From Victivallales bacterium (lineage in GTDB: Bacteria > Verrucomicrobiota > Lentisphaeria > Victivallales > UBA1829), in contig JAEEQO010000016.1 in NCBI GenBank assembly GCA_016285335.1, forward strand, positions 1 to 23,082: a DNA stretch of 23,082 nt, written 5' to 3'. How positions within the stretch are numbered: position 1 is the stretch's first letter; each line of letters starts with the position of its first letter. This document shows, piece by piece, positions 14,739 through 22,567 of this stretch. The notes under the pieces are model-generated. The model saw only the letters and a program-made list of their open reading frames with translations, made no database searches and was not told the origin of the DNA. A program made the position numbers and the translations under genes.

Positions 14739-16013
14739 ATGGCGAGTGAATTCGCGACGCTGTCCGTGAACGGACAGGACATTAAGTTGCCGATCATTGT
14801 CGGGACCGAGGGCGAAAAAGCGATAGATATCACAGCTCTCCGCAAGTCGACCGGCTACCTGACGTTCGACCCGGGCCTGATGAATACCGCTGTCTGCCGC
14901 AGCAGCATCACATATGTGAACGGCGAAAAAGGCATCCTGTGCTACCGCGGGATCCCGATCGAAAAACTTGTGGCGGACGAGAAACTGCGTTTCGTCCACA
15001 TCGCATACCTGCTGGTCCACGGCAACCTGCCGAACCCGGAGGAGGCGCGCGCGTTCTCCAGCCTGCTGAACGTGAATTCGCTGCTGCACGAGGACATGCG
15101 CCATTTCTTCGATCTGTACCCGCGCGGCGCTCACCCCATGCACATCCTGTCCACCATGATCAATGCCCTGGCGGTGTTCTACCCGAACGTCGACCTGCTG
15201 TCGTTCCGCGAGGACATCGACATCTCGACGGCGCGCCTGATCTCCACGGTCCGCACGATGGCCGCCTTCGCCTACAAGAAGAGCATCGGCGAGCCGGTCG
15301 TGTATCCGCGCTACGACCTCTCCTACTGCGCGAACTTCCTGAACATGATGTTCGATTCGCCGGTCGCCCCGTACGAGATCTCCGAAGAGGCGGTGCGCGT
15401 GCTGAACGTGCTGCTGATCCTCCACGCCGACCACGAGCAGAACTGCTCCACCACGACCGTCCGCACCATCGGCAGCACGCAGGCGAACCTGTACGCCACG
15501 ATCTCCGCGGGCGTGTCCGCGCTCTCCGGCCCGCTTCACGGCGGCGCCAACCAGGAAGTCATCGAAATGTTCCGCCGCATCGAACGCGACGGCGACGTGA
15601 GGAAGTTCTTCGACCGCGTGAAGGACCGCAACAACCCGGAACGCCTCATGGGCTTCGGCCACCGCGTCTACAAGACGTTCGACCCGCGCGCCAGGATCAT
15701 CAAGGCGGAGTGCGAACGCTATTTCTCGAAACGGCATGTGACCGATCCGCTGCTCCAGGTGGCGTTCGAAGTCGAAAAGGCCGCCCTCAGCGACGACTAT
15801 TTCGTCTCCCGCAACCTCTACCCGAACGTCGACTTCTACTCCGGCATCCTCTACCGCGCGCTCGGCATCCCGGAGAAGATGTTCACCGTGATGTTCGCGC
15901 TGGCGCGCCTCCCCGGCTGGATCGCCCACTGGCGCGAAATGATCGGCCACAGCACCCGCATCGTGCGCCCGCGCCAGGTGTATGTCGGCAAAAAATGTGA
16001 CATCGAGGCTTGA
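14739..16013 (+). CDS. gltA: citrate synthase
   Basis: This enzyme condenses acetyl-CoA and oxaloacetate to citrate, the entry step of the TCA cycle or of its oxidative branch to glutamate. The 424-residue product aligns by eye with the hexameric bacterial type: TGYLTFDPGLMNTAVCRSSI near the N-terminus, then RGIPIEKL and HADHEQNCSTTTVR. The active-site residues are His268 (GPLHGGANQE), His308 (GFGHRVYKTFDPRA) and Asp365 (NLYPNVDFYSG), matching the classical His-His-Asp set. The ending RPRQVYVG is also typical. I chose ATG 14739 rather than the GTG three bases earlier because AGGAGG is seven bases before the ATG. It is transcribed alone from its own promoter or with the genes that follow. Nothing appears to be missing. 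Confidence 0.97.
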   Translation: MASEFATLSVNGQDIKLPIIVGTEGEKAIDITALRKSTGYLTFDPGLMNTAVCRSSITYVNGEKGILCYRGIPIEKLVADEKLRFVHIAYLLVHGNLPNPEEARAFSSLLNVNSLLHEDMRHFFDLYPRGAHPMHILSTMINALAVFYPNVDLLSFREDIDISTARLISTVRTMAAFAYKKSIGEPVVYPRYDLSYCANFLNMMFDSPVAPYEISEEAVRVLNVLLILHADHEQNCSTTTVRTIGSTQANLYATISAGVSALSGPLHGGANQEVIEMFRRIERDGDVRKFFDRVKDRNNPERLMGFGHRVYKTFDPRARIIKAECERYFSKRHVTDPLLQVAFEVEKAALSDDYFVSRNLYPNVDFYSGILYRALGIPEKMFTVMFALARLPGWIAHWREMIGHSTRIVRPRQVYVGKKCDIEA

Positions 16014-16042
16014 AAACATCGCGCACGCGGTGTAAATTACAC
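16010..16042 (+). promoter_or_regulatory. possible promoter with operator-like inverted repeat
   Basis: -35 TTGAAA (16010-16015) overlaps the citrate synthase stop. After 17 bp comes -10 TAAATT (16033-16038). The -10 lies inside a perfect inverted repeat GTGTAA-A-TTACAC (16030-16042), a good position for a repressor. No regulator gene is nearby. Confidence 0.4.
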
Positions 16043-16096
16043 AACGCAATGCAAAACAAACAAGTTTTTTTGAATAAAACCCGAAAGGCAACCATC

Positions 16097-16798
16097 ATGA
16101 AACTGTTCACTCTTCTGACCGCGGCCGCAAGCCTCCTGATCGTTTCGGCATGCGCCTCGACACCCGTTTCGACCGATGAACGCGTCAAGATCGAGGTCGC
16201 CGGAGAAACGGACGTCCAGCCCGGCATCGTCTATGTCTCCCCGGACGCCGCGAAGATCTTCACGCTCCGCGACGCGGATAAGGCGGACGACGCGCGCCAT
16301 GACATCGAAACCGAGATCAACGAAAGCGGCTATCTGGCCGTGCGCGTCTTCGGCAAGACCGCCGAGCTCTCCGCCCTGAAGTGGGCGTTCTGCGGCGACA
16401 TCGAATATGAATTCGGCTACCAGTTCATCTGGTTCGACGCCGACGGCAACCGTCTGGCCGCGGACGTTGAACGTCTCCGCAAGACCATTCCCGGCGACCC
16501 GGTCCGCTTCGTCGGCCACGCTCCGGCCGAGGAAGTCCGCAACTACGCGCTGATCCTGAAGACCGCCGACGAGTGCGATTTCTCCGCTCCCGCCGCTTCC
16601 GCCTCCGACGGCGAAGCCGCCGAGGCCGCGGAAAAGGACATCGAGACCGAAATCCTTGAGGACGCCGAGACCGCCGAGGCCGGCGATGCCACCGTTCCCT
16701 CGCTCCCGCAGGAAAATGTTTCCGGCGACAAGCAGGACGTGAAGGTCATCGGCACGGGCACGACCGTTCCCGCCGCCGTTCCCGCAGACAAGCAGTGA
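16097..16798 (+). CDS. YcfL-like (DUF1425) lipoprotein with acidic C-terminal tail
   Basis: The 233-residue product has a lipoprotein signal (MKLFTLLTAAASLLIVSAC, lipid-bearing Cys19). The middle, about residues 95-160, reads EYEFGYQFIWFDADGNRLA, followed by TIPGDPVRFVGHAPAEEVRNY. This matches the YcfL/DUF1425 layout: a strand with a Tyr-x-Phe-x-Trp-x-Asp motif, then a short proline segment and a final strand. YcfL-type lipoproteins occur beside LpoB in enterobacteria, but their role is not settled. The last 65 residues are Ala/Glu/Asp-rich low complexity (EAAEAAEKDIETEILEDAET) and probably disordered. GAAAGG lies about eight bases before ATG 16097. hisI follows 31 bp later, but no metabolic link is evident. 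Confidence 0.75.
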   Translation: MKLFTLLTAAASLLIVSACASTPVSTDERVKIEVAGETDVQPGIVYVSPDAAKIFTLRDADKADDARHDIETEINESGYLAVRVFGKTAELSALKWAFCGDIEYEFGYQFIWFDADGNRLAADVERLRKTIPGDPVRFVGHAPAEEVRNYALILKTADECDFSAPAASASDGEAAEAAEKDIETEILEDAETAEAGDATVPSLPQENVSGDKQDVKVIGTGTTVPAAVPADKQ

Positions 16799-16829
16799 TC
16801 CGACCACGCATCCTTTGGACTGATTCGCC

Positions 16830-17207
16830 ATGATCGAACTTGATTTCAAGAAAAGCGGCGGCCTCATCCCCGCCATCGCCCAGGACTGGAAGACCGGCGA
16901 GGTCCTCATGCTCGCCTACATCAACGAGGAGTCCTGGAAGGAAACCCTCAGAACCGGACACGGCGTCTACTGGTCCCGTTCCCGCTCCAAGCTCTGGCAC
17001 AAGGGCGAGGAGTCCGGCAACGTGCAGATCGTGAAGGAGATCCTGGTGGACTGCGACGCCGACACCGTGATTTTCAAGGTCGAACAGGTCGGCGGCGCCG
17101 CCTGTCACGAAGGCTACCACACCTGCTTCTTCCGCAAAGTCGCGGGCGACACACTGGAAGTCGTTGGAGAACGTGTCTTTGATCCCAGGAAAGTTTACAA
17201 AAAGTGA
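16830..17207 (+). CDS. hisI: phosphoribosyl-AMP cyclohydrolase
   Basis: This cytosolic enzyme opens the adenine ring of phosphoribosyl-AMP in the third step of histidine synthesis. The 125-residue length matches the stand-alone cyclohydrolase domain, without the HisE pyrophosphohydrolase part. Diagnostic sequence includes [32 protein letters not shown] and [18 protein letters not shown]. The metal-binding set is visible: Asp74, Asp76 and Asp78 for magnesium, and Cys75, Cys92 and Cys99 for zinc ([12 protein letters not shown]). The Shine-Dalgarno is weak. The 3' end overlaps the murB-ddl frame by up to 44 bases, so the two are co-transcribed. No other his gene is in the window. Confidence 0.96.
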   Translation: MIELDFKKSGGLIPAIAQDWKTGEVLMLAYINEESWKETLRTGHGVYWSRSRSKLWHKGEESGNVQIVKEILVDCDADTVIFKVEQVGGAACHEGYHTCFFRKVAGDTLEVVGERVFDPRKVYKK

Positions 17208-19083
17208 ACTGATCGCCGGAGCCGCCGCGGCGTTTCCCGGCATTGCGCTCGTCCCGGACGCTGTCTGGGCCGAGAACACGTCCCTCGGCGCGGGATCCGG
17301 CACATTCCTGTATGCCTGCGTCACCGATCCGGGCGAGACGCTTGAATTCCTGCGCTTCGTCCTCAGCGCCGGCTGGACGGCGCGTCCCCTCGGCGCGGGC
17401 ACGAACCTGGTCGGTTCCGACGAACCGACCGACGGGACCATTTACCTCAAACCGTCCGGCGTCCTGGCGGAGATCGCCTGCACGGACGACGGCGTCTGCA
17501 CTGCCGGCGCCGGCGCGAAACTTGCCGCCGTCCTGAACGAGGCTCTGAGGCACGGCTTCGGCGGCGCGGCGGGCCTCTGCGGCATCCCCGGCTCCATCGG
17601 CGGCGGACTCCACATGAACGCCGGAGCAAACGGCCAGACCATCTCCGATTTCCTGCTGGACATGACGCTTCTCGACCTCGAAACCGCGTCCGTGTCCGTC
17701 GTCCCGAAGAACGCCTACTTCTGGCGCTACCGCGATTCCGGCATTCCGGACAACATCATGGTCATGTCCGCCCGGTTTAAGTTCCGTCCGGTCGATCCCG
17801 CCGCGGAACAGGCCGCCATGGACGCGGAACGCGAACGCCGCCGCCAGTCCCCCCAGGGCCGCAGCGCCGGTTCGATCTTCCGCAACCCCGCGCCCGAACT
17901 CTATGCGGGCCGTCTGCTGGAGTCTGCCGGGATGAAGGGCAAGCGCTCGGGCGCGTTCGTGGTGTCGCCGCTTCACGCGAACTGGATCGTGCGCGACGCG
18001 TCCCCCTCGCCGGAACTCCTGGAGCATTCCGGCCACGACTGCTACGAGCTCATCCGTGCCATGCGAAGCGCGGTTTTCCGGCATTCCAACATCATCCTTC
18101 AACCCGAGGTCAAATCGATCAACATGAAAGAACAGGCGGCGGCCATGTGCCAGCAGACTCCCCTCGACATCCTCGTCCTCATGGGCGGAGCCAGTTCCGA
18201 ACGTGAAATCTCGCTTCAGTCCGCGGCGAACGTGGCGAAAGCGCTCCGCGACGCCGGACACAACGTCGACACGTACGACATCACGAAACCGGAGATCACC
18301 GACCGGATGCGCGCGGCCGACGTCGTCTACCCCGTGCTCCACGGCGGATTCGGCGAGGACGGCACGATCCAGGCGCTCATGGAACAGGCCGGGATCCCGT
18401 TCGTCGGCGGTTCTGCCGAAGCCTGCCGTATCGTAATGGACAAGTTCGCCTCGAAGCGCGTGATGGACCAGGCGGGCATCCGCAACGCCGCCTACGCCGT
18501 GATCGAGGACCCGGAGGCGGAGATCCCCGCCGGGATGAACCTGCCGCTCATCGTAAAGCCCAATTCCGAGGGCTCCACGTTCGGGCTTTCGCTCGTACGC
18601 GACGAATCCGAATGGAAGTACGCGATCGGCAACGCGCTGAAATACGATGCCCGCGTGCTCGTCGAGGAGTTCATCGCCGGAACCGAGGCCACGGTCGGCG
18701 TCGTGCTCGGCGAAGTCTATCCCGTGGTCGAGATCCAGCATCCCGGCACCCTCTACGACTACGACGCGAAGTACACCCACGCGCAGGGCGAGACCAAATA
18801 CTTCTGCCCGCCGGCCACCATCGACCAGGCCGTCCAGAAGGAGATCGCCGCCGCCGCCCTGAAGTTCGCCCAGGCCGTCGGCAACACCACGCTCATCCGC
18901 ATCGACGTGATCGTGCGCGATTCCGACAAGGCCGTCTTCATGCTCGAGGGCAACAGCCTGCCCGGATTCACGGCGTCCAGCCTGCTTCCCAAGTCCATCG
19001 CCGTCTTCGGACGCACCTCGGCCGAGGTCTGCTCCGCGCTCGCCTACGCCGCCTACCGCCACGGGAAGCAGAGCCTCCACTGA
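17164..19083 (+). CDS. murB-ddl: MurB-Ddl fusion: UDP-MurNAc dehydrogenase joined to D-Ala-D-Ala ligase
   Basis: One 639-codon frame without a stop encodes two peptidoglycan precursor enzymes. Residues 1 to about 318 are MurB, which reduces UDP-GlcNAc-enolpyruvate. They contain LGAGTNLV (76-83), [16 protein letters not shown] (140-155) for FAD binding, SAGSIFRNP with Ser237 as proton donor, and the terminal LQPEVK with Glu315. Residues about 335-639 are an ATP-grasp D-alanine ligase: [12 protein letters not shown] (341-352), [54 protein letters not shown] and [13 protein letters not shown]. Both halves look complete. The junction has only about 15 linker residues, and the internal ATG at 18124 has no well-placed Shine-Dalgarno. 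The start is uncertain: TTG 17164, GTG 17173 or TTG 17179, all inside hisI; no later start precedes the MurB motifs. Confidence 0.93.
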   Translation: MENVSLIPGKFTKSELIAGAAAAFPGIALVPDAVWAENTSLGAGSGTFLYACVTDPGETLEFLRFVLSAGWTARPLGAGTNLVGSDEPTDGTIYLKPSGVLAEIACTDDGVCTAGAGAKLAAVLNEALRHGFGGAAGLCGIPGSIGGGLHMNAGANGQTISDFLLDMTLLDLETASVSVVPKNAYFWRYRDSGIPDNIMVMSARFKFRPVDPAAEQAAMDAERERRRQSPQGRSAGSIFRNPAPELYAGRLLESAGMKGKRSGAFVVSPLHANWIVRDASPSPELLEHSGHDCYELIRAMRSAVFRHSNIILQPEVKSINMKEQAAAMCQQTPLDILVLMGGASSEREISLQSAANVAKALRDAGHNVDTYDITKPEITDRMRAADVVYPVLHGGFGEDGTIQALMEQAGIPFVGGSAEACRIVMDKFASKRVMDQAGIRNAAYAVIEDPEAEIPAGMNLPLIVKPNSEGSTFGLSLVRDESEWKYAIGNALKYDARVLVEEFIAGTEATVGVVLGEVYPVVEIQHPGTLYDYDAKYTHAQGETKYFCPPATIDQAVQKEIAAAALKFAQAVGNTTLIRIDVIVRDSDKAVFMLEGNSLPGFTASSLLPKSIAVFGRTSAEVCSALAYAAYRHGKQSLH

Positions 19084-19200
19084 GGTTTGTGCTCTCGCGG
19101 AGCAGAGCACTGTGACAGCACTGCTTGCAGTGTCCGGCTCCGCTCGGACACGGGGAGACAAAGTCTCCACTGAAAAAGTGCGCGGCTTATGCTCGCGCAC
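19084..19200 (+). repeat. tandem array of five short inverted repeats
   Basis: Five hairpins follow each other in 112 bp. GTGCTCT/AGAGCAC is at 19089-19110, CACTG/CAGTG at 19119-19132, GTGTCCG/CGGACAC at 19130-19151, GGAGAC/GTCTCC at 19154-19168 and GTGCGCG/CGCGCAC at 19178-19200. Stems differ in sequence but several have the form GTG...CAC. The second and third share three bases and cannot both form fully. The 9-mer CTCCACTGA, which contains the upstream stop codon, recurs at 19165-19173, again just before a GTGC stem. The last hairpin touches the Shine-Dalgarno GGAG of the next gene. The function is unknown. Confidence 0.8.
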
Positions 19201-19212
19201 GGAGAATGTTTC

Positions 19213-19395
19213 ATGAAGAAAGACGAAGAAAAGCACGAGGACGACAAGTATCTTTATCTGCTTTACGAAAAGAAAGATAAGGACTACTGGTGGAAATTCT
19301 GGAGGAACATCACCTTCGGGTGGATGAACTTCATCGTGCTCGTCCTGGTCGTTTTGTTCCTTCTTCTGGTCGAATTCTTCAAATGGTTGCAATAG
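19213..19395 (+). CDS. small single-span membrane protein, unknown function
   Basis: The 60-residue protein has a highly charged N-terminal half (MKKDEEKHEDDKYLYLLYEK, then KKDKDYWWKFWRN). One strongly hydrophobic segment follows, about residues 42-56 (MNFIVLVLVVLFLLLVEFF), ending KWLQ. The topology is probably N-in. GGAG lies eight bases before ATG 19213, a good start, so the upstream in-frame ATG is unlikely. I recognise no family. Such small proteins often stabilise or regulate larger membrane complexes, but nothing here identifies a partner. The hairpin array directly upstream may influence its expression. It follows the murB-ddl fusion and precedes the YgjP-type gene by 44 bp. Confidence 0.7.
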   Translation: MKKDEEKHEDDKYLYLLYEKKDKDYWWKFWRNITFGWMNFIVLVLVVLFLLLVEFFKWLQ

Positions 19396-19427
19396 GCGGT
19401 TTTTAACCTCGCCTTGTCGTTTTTTTC
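19394..19427 (+). terminator. weak terminator-like hairpin overlapping the stop codon
   Basis: AGGCG (19394-19398) pairs with CGCCT (19410-19414), followed by TGTCGTTTTTTT. The stem is only five pairs, so read-through into the next gene is likely. Confidence 0.35.
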
Positions 19428-19439
19428 AGAAAGGACCAC

Positions 19440-20210
19440 ATGCAGCCGGACCCCGAATACATCATGCTCGATCTGCCGGACGGAATGCCGCCCGTCTGCT
19501 GTGCCGTCCGCCGGTCGCTGAAGGCGAAACGCTTCTTTCTGCGCGTCTGCCCGCATCCGTTTTCCGTCCATCTCGTGATCCCGAAACGGCGGTCCGTGGC
19601 GTCCGCAAAGGCGTTCGCCGAGAGCAAGGCCACCTGGCTTGCCGAGACGATCCGCCGTCTGGCGCCCGAACCCGGCGTGATGCCGCGCGGACCGGATGTG
19701 CCCCGTCGGATTCCGTCGGGACTTGAACTCCGCCTGACCGGGGAGCATCTGCAAATCGCCGTGGAGGAGACGCCCGGCGCGGAGGAGGTCCGCTGCTGGT
19801 TCGATCCGCTGTTCAACCAGATCACGATGCGGGGCGATCCCGCCGATGCGAAGGCGTTCGCCCGCGCGTTTCTGGAAATCCTGACGCAGCTCGCCGACCC
19901 CGTGCTGAAAAGCCGCATCCGCGCGCTTGCCGCGCCGCTGAACCTGCCGGACTTCCGCGTGCTGGTGCATCCGCAGAGATCGCGCTGGGGGAGCTGCTCC
20001 CACACGGGGAAAGTCACGCTGAACACCATGCTGATCCTGTTCCCGCCCGACGTCGTGGACTACGTGATCCTGCACGAACTCTGCCACAAGTTCGAGATGA
20101 ACCACTCCGAACGCTTCAAGCAGAAAATGGACGAGTTGTGCCCGGACTGGCGCGACCGCGACGCCCTGCTGCGGCAATGCGCAAAAGAGCTTCCCGACTT
20201 TCTTCTCTGA
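19440..20210 (+). CDS. YgjP-type zinc metallopeptidase (DUF45/M48-like)
   Basis: The 256-residue protein carries the zinc motif HELCHKFEMNH with His212, Glu213, His216 and downstream His222, preceded by RSRWGSCSHTGKVTLN and LFPPDVVDYVILHEL. This is the signature of the YgjP/DUF45 family of putative cytoplasmic metallopeptidases. The N-terminal half (RRSLKAKRFFLRVCPHPFSVHLVIP) also fits the family's usual opening beta region. The C-terminus (HSERFKQKMDELCPDWRDRDALL) is typical. Family members are predicted proteases of unknown substrate; no signal peptide is seen. AAAGGA lies close before ATG 19440. The gene stands alone between a weak terminator and the promoter at 20228. Confidence 0.9.
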   Translation: MQPDPEYIMLDLPDGMPPVCCAVRRSLKAKRFFLRVCPHPFSVHLVIPKRRSVASAKAFAESKATWLAETIRRLAPEPGVMPRGPDVPRRIPSGLELRLTGEHLQIAVEETPGAEEVRCWFDPLFNQITMRGDPADAKAFARAFLEILTQLADPVLKSRIRALAAPLNLPDFRVLVHPQRSRWGSCSHTGKVTLNTMLILFPPDVVDYVILHELCHKFEMNHSERFKQKMDELCPDWRDRDALLRQCAKELPDFLL

Positions 20211-20227
20211 AAAACACCGGTTTCCGG

Positions 20228-20255
20228 TTGAAAAAAAGCGCTCCGCCTGTATAGT
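20228..20255 (+). promoter_or_regulatory. sigma-70-type promoter for the nitroreductase gene set
   Basis: -35 TTGAAA (20228-20233), 16-bp spacer, -10 TATAGT (20250-20255). A small hairpin ACCGG-TTT-CCGGT (20216-20228) touches the -35. The leader is about 57 nt and ends in GGAGG five bases before the ATG. Confidence 0.65.
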
Positions 20256-20318
20256 AAGATAAAGCGTTTTTGCGCTGTTCCGTTTTGAATCGAAACCGAT
20301 TTGCTTTTGGAGGTTTTC

Positions 20319-20831
20319 ATGGAATTTTACGATGTGATCGAAGCCCGGCGCAGTGTCCGCGGCTATCTTGACAAAAACGTCCCGGACGAAGCCATCGCGA
20401 AGATTTCGCGCGCCGTCCAGCTCGCCCCCACCGCCTGCAACCGCCAGCCGTTCCAGCTGTTTCTGTTCCGCGACGCCGCGATCCGCGCGAAGATCTGCGA
20501 CAAGGTCACGTTCTTCCCGTGGCTGAGAGAAGCGCCGATCGTGGCCGTGCTTGCCGGAAACGCCTCCGCCGCGTGGGAGCGCCCCGACGGCGGGTCCATC
20601 GTCGACGTCGACGCGTCGATCGTGATGGAGCATTTCGTGCTTGCGGCGACGGCGGAAGGGCTCGGCACCTGCTGGATCTGCTGCTACGACCGCGCCCAGG
20701 TGGATGCCGCCGCGGGGATCGCCGCGCCGTGGCGGTCCGTAGCGATCTCACCGCTCGGATTCGGCAGGGAAAACGCCTGCCGTCCGCGCAACGTGAAACC
20801 CGTGGACGAACTCGTGAAGGTGATCGGATGA
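20319..20831 (+). CDS. nitroreductase-family flavoprotein
   Basis: The 170-residue protein has the FMN-binding layout of the nitroreductase family. IEARRSVRGYLDKNVPDEAI at the N-terminus contacts the flavin phosphate, APTACNRQPFQLFLF is the usual APSaxNxQPW motif, VMEHFVLAATAEGLGTCWI is the core helix, and ISPLGFGRE is the last conserved segment. It is short, like the small members found in anaerobes. These NAD(P)H-dependent enzymes reduce nitro compounds, quinones or other acceptors; the natural substrate is unknown. Several extra cysteines occur (CWICCYD). GGAGG five bases before ATG 20319 decides the start over the upstream TTG. The ATGA overlap with the next gene shows they are translated together. 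Confidence 0.92.
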   Translation: MEFYDVIEARRSVRGYLDKNVPDEAIAKISRAVQLAPTACNRQPFQLFLFRDAAIRAKICDKVTFFPWLREAPIVAVLAGNASAAWERPDGGSIVDVDASIVMEHFVLAATAEGLGTCWICCYDRAQVDAAAGIAAPWRSVAISPLGFGRENACRPRNVKPVDELVKVIG

Positions 20832-21889
20832 ACTACCGTCAATTTGAACAGACGCCCGACGGGCTCTGGCGGCTCGGCGGCGAAGGCGTCGGGTTCGAGC
20901 TCGACAAGCCCGCCGCCGGACTCTTCACGCTGACCCCGTTCGACGGCCTGGCCGTGACCTCGCTGGAGGCCGTCCCCGGAGAATACCCGGAATCCATGGC
21001 GCTTGCCGGACTCCGCCGTCCGCACCACTCCGACGACGGCGCGGAAGTCTCGTTCGACTGCGAGAGCCGCATCCCGTTCGGTATCCCGATGACGATCACG
21101 CATCACTACAAGCTGGACGCCGCCTCGCTTGCCGTTCAGACCGGATTCGAACTGCCGCACGCGTTCGAGCTCCGCAGCCTGACCGCGGGCGGCCTGCGGT
21201 TCCATGGCGCGATCGAGACGTATTCCATTGTGAAGACGCCCTCCGCCGAAGGGATCGTGAAGGAACCGGAGATGAAGGCGTTCGATGCTTCCTCCAATGC
21301 TGAACTTTACAAGGGCGCGACGCCTCCGCTCGCGATCATCTTCCGCCTCGCCGGTGGCCGCGTCGTGCGGTTCGAGACCGGCAAGGACATCTGGCGCTGG
21401 GCCAATGCCGCCCGCATCGGAGACGGCGTTTCCAAGTTCATCGTCCGAAGCGAAGGCGGCGACCTGATCTGCACGTGGAGCCTGTACGTCTTCGCGCCGT
21501 CGTCACCGGACACGCCGCCTCCTCCCGGTCGCAACTGGAACATCACCTGGTCGCTTCAGTGGGGCGAGGAAGCCCCTGCGGACAGCAAGTTTGCCGACGT
21601 GCTGGACCTGCGCGCCGAATGCGCCGATTGCGCCTGCGCCCAGGCCACCGAAAACTACCTGAAGAAATGGGTCCGCGCCCGTCTGTCTTCCGCGAAGGAA
21701 GGCGACGTCTTCGCCGTGGCGGTCGGAGGCGGACATTTCTGCCGGCGCGCCGGCCACCTCGACCGCGGCCGCAAGAAGGACCTGCCGCATTGGGACCTGC
21801 CCGCGCTCCGCGAATTCGCCCGCTGGGCAAACCGCCAGCTGCGGAAATCCGGCGCGGAACTCGTGCTGACGTTCGGAAAGGAAAGCTGA
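20828..21889 (+). CDS. conserved-looking protein of unknown function, 353 residues
   Basis: The ATG overlaps the nitroreductase stop and a GAAGG-like Shine-Dalgarno precedes it. I recognise no family. The first 270 residues alternate short strand-like stretches and aromatic residues (GLWRLGGEGVGFELDKP, TITHHYKLDAASLAVQTGFEL, ETGKDIWRWANA, RNWNITWSLQWGEE), suggesting a beta-sandwich like those of sugar-active enzymes or mutarotases; this is a guess. The last 70 residues are basic and helical (ATENYLKKWVRARLSS, PALREFARWANRQLRKSGAEL). No signal peptide, membrane segment or catalytic motif is evident. Codon use matches the neighbours, so it is a real gene. It lies three bases before tsaB. Confidence 0.75.
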   Translation: MNYRQFEQTPDGLWRLGGEGVGFELDKPAAGLFTLTPFDGLAVTSLEAVPGEYPESMALAGLRRPHHSDDGAEVSFDCESRIPFGIPMTITHHYKLDAASLAVQTGFELPHAFELRSLTAGGLRFHGAIETYSIVKTPSAEGIVKEPEMKAFDASSNAELYKGATPPLAIIFRLAGGRVVRFETGKDIWRWANAARIGDGVSKFIVRSEGGDLICTWSLYVFAPSSPDTPPPPGRNWNITWSLQWGEEAPADSKFADVLDLRAECADCACAQATENYLKKWVRARLSSAKEGDVFAVAVGGGHFCRRAGHLDRGRKKDLPHWDLPALREFARWANRQLRKSGAELVLTFGKES

Positions 21890-21892
21890 CCC

Positions 21893-22564
21893 ATGCTGAA
21901 CGCGGCTTTGGATTTTTCCTGCGGCGAACTCTCGTTTGCCGCCGTGGACGGCGACGGACGGACGCTTGCGTCGTTCCAGGTCGATCTGCCCGGACGCGAC
22001 TCCTCCTCGCTCCCGGTCCTCGTGGGCGATGCGCTGAAGAATGCCGGACTCACCTACGACGATATCGGGAGCTGGACGGTCGGGACCGGGCCGGGCTCCT
22101 TCACCGCGCTTCGCGTGGCGGCGGCATTCGTGCTCGGCGCGGCCCACGGCAAGGATCAATTCGTGCGCGGGATCCCGTCCGCCTGCGGATTCGAGGGCGA
22201 AACGCCGTTCGGCGACCGCGTGCTGGTGCTGTACGACGGCCGCAAGCACGAACTGCTCGGCTTCGGCCTGAAGCGCAGCGGCGCGTTCTGGATCCCGGAC
22301 GGGTGGCAGGGCGTGCTGGAGACACCGGACAAGCTCACCGCCCTGCGCGGTTCCTACGACACGTTCACGGCAAGCCCGAACGACATGGAGGCAGTCCGCC
22401 TCTTCGATCCGGCGCTCCCCGTTGTCCTCTCTCCGCACGTGAACGCCGCCGTCCTGGCATCCATCCCGCCCGGCGTCTGCGACATGCCGCCCACCGAGCT
22501 CATTTATCTGCGGCCCGCGGTCTTCGTCGACCCGAAACCCATCCGTACTTTTCCGGGAGCGTGA
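21893..22564 (+). CDS. tsaB: tRNA threonylcarbamoyladenosine biosynthesis protein TsaB
   Basis: TsaB partners TsaD and TsaE in transferring threonylcarbamoyl to A37 of tRNAs reading ANN codons. The 223-residue product has the typical opening strand (NAALDFSCGELSFAAVDGDG, in place of the usual AIDTS) and the strongly conserved VGTGPGSFTALRVAAAFVLG. It also has the closing PTELIYLRPAVF motif. It lacks the metal-binding histidines of TsaD, as expected, and acts as the inactive dimer partner. The middle region is rather divergent. GGAAAGGAAAG precedes ATG 21893. It follows the unknown gene by three bases, and the next gene starts almost directly after it, so they are co-transcribed. tsaD and tsaE are not in the window. 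Confidence 0.88.
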   Translation: MLNAALDFSCGELSFAAVDGDGRTLASFQVDLPGRDSSSLPVLVGDALKNAGLTYDDIGSWTVGTGPGSFTALRVAAAFVLGAAHGKDQFVRGIPSACGFEGETPFGDRVLVLYDGRKHELLGFGLKRSGAFWIPDGWQGVLETPDKLTALRGSYDTFTASPNDMEAVRLFDPALPVVLSPHVNAAVLASIPPGVCDMPPTELIYLRPAVFVDPKPIRTFPGA

Positions 22565-22567
22565 GGT

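Noticed and set aside
19084..19200. CRISPR array or attachment site in the hairpin region
   Set aside because: There are no constant direct repeats of 25-40 bp with spacers, and no integrase or cas gene in the window.
17074..19392. 772-codon minus-strand frame opposite hisI and murB-ddl
   Set aside because: Opposite genes have clear enzyme motifs; this frame is a shadow.
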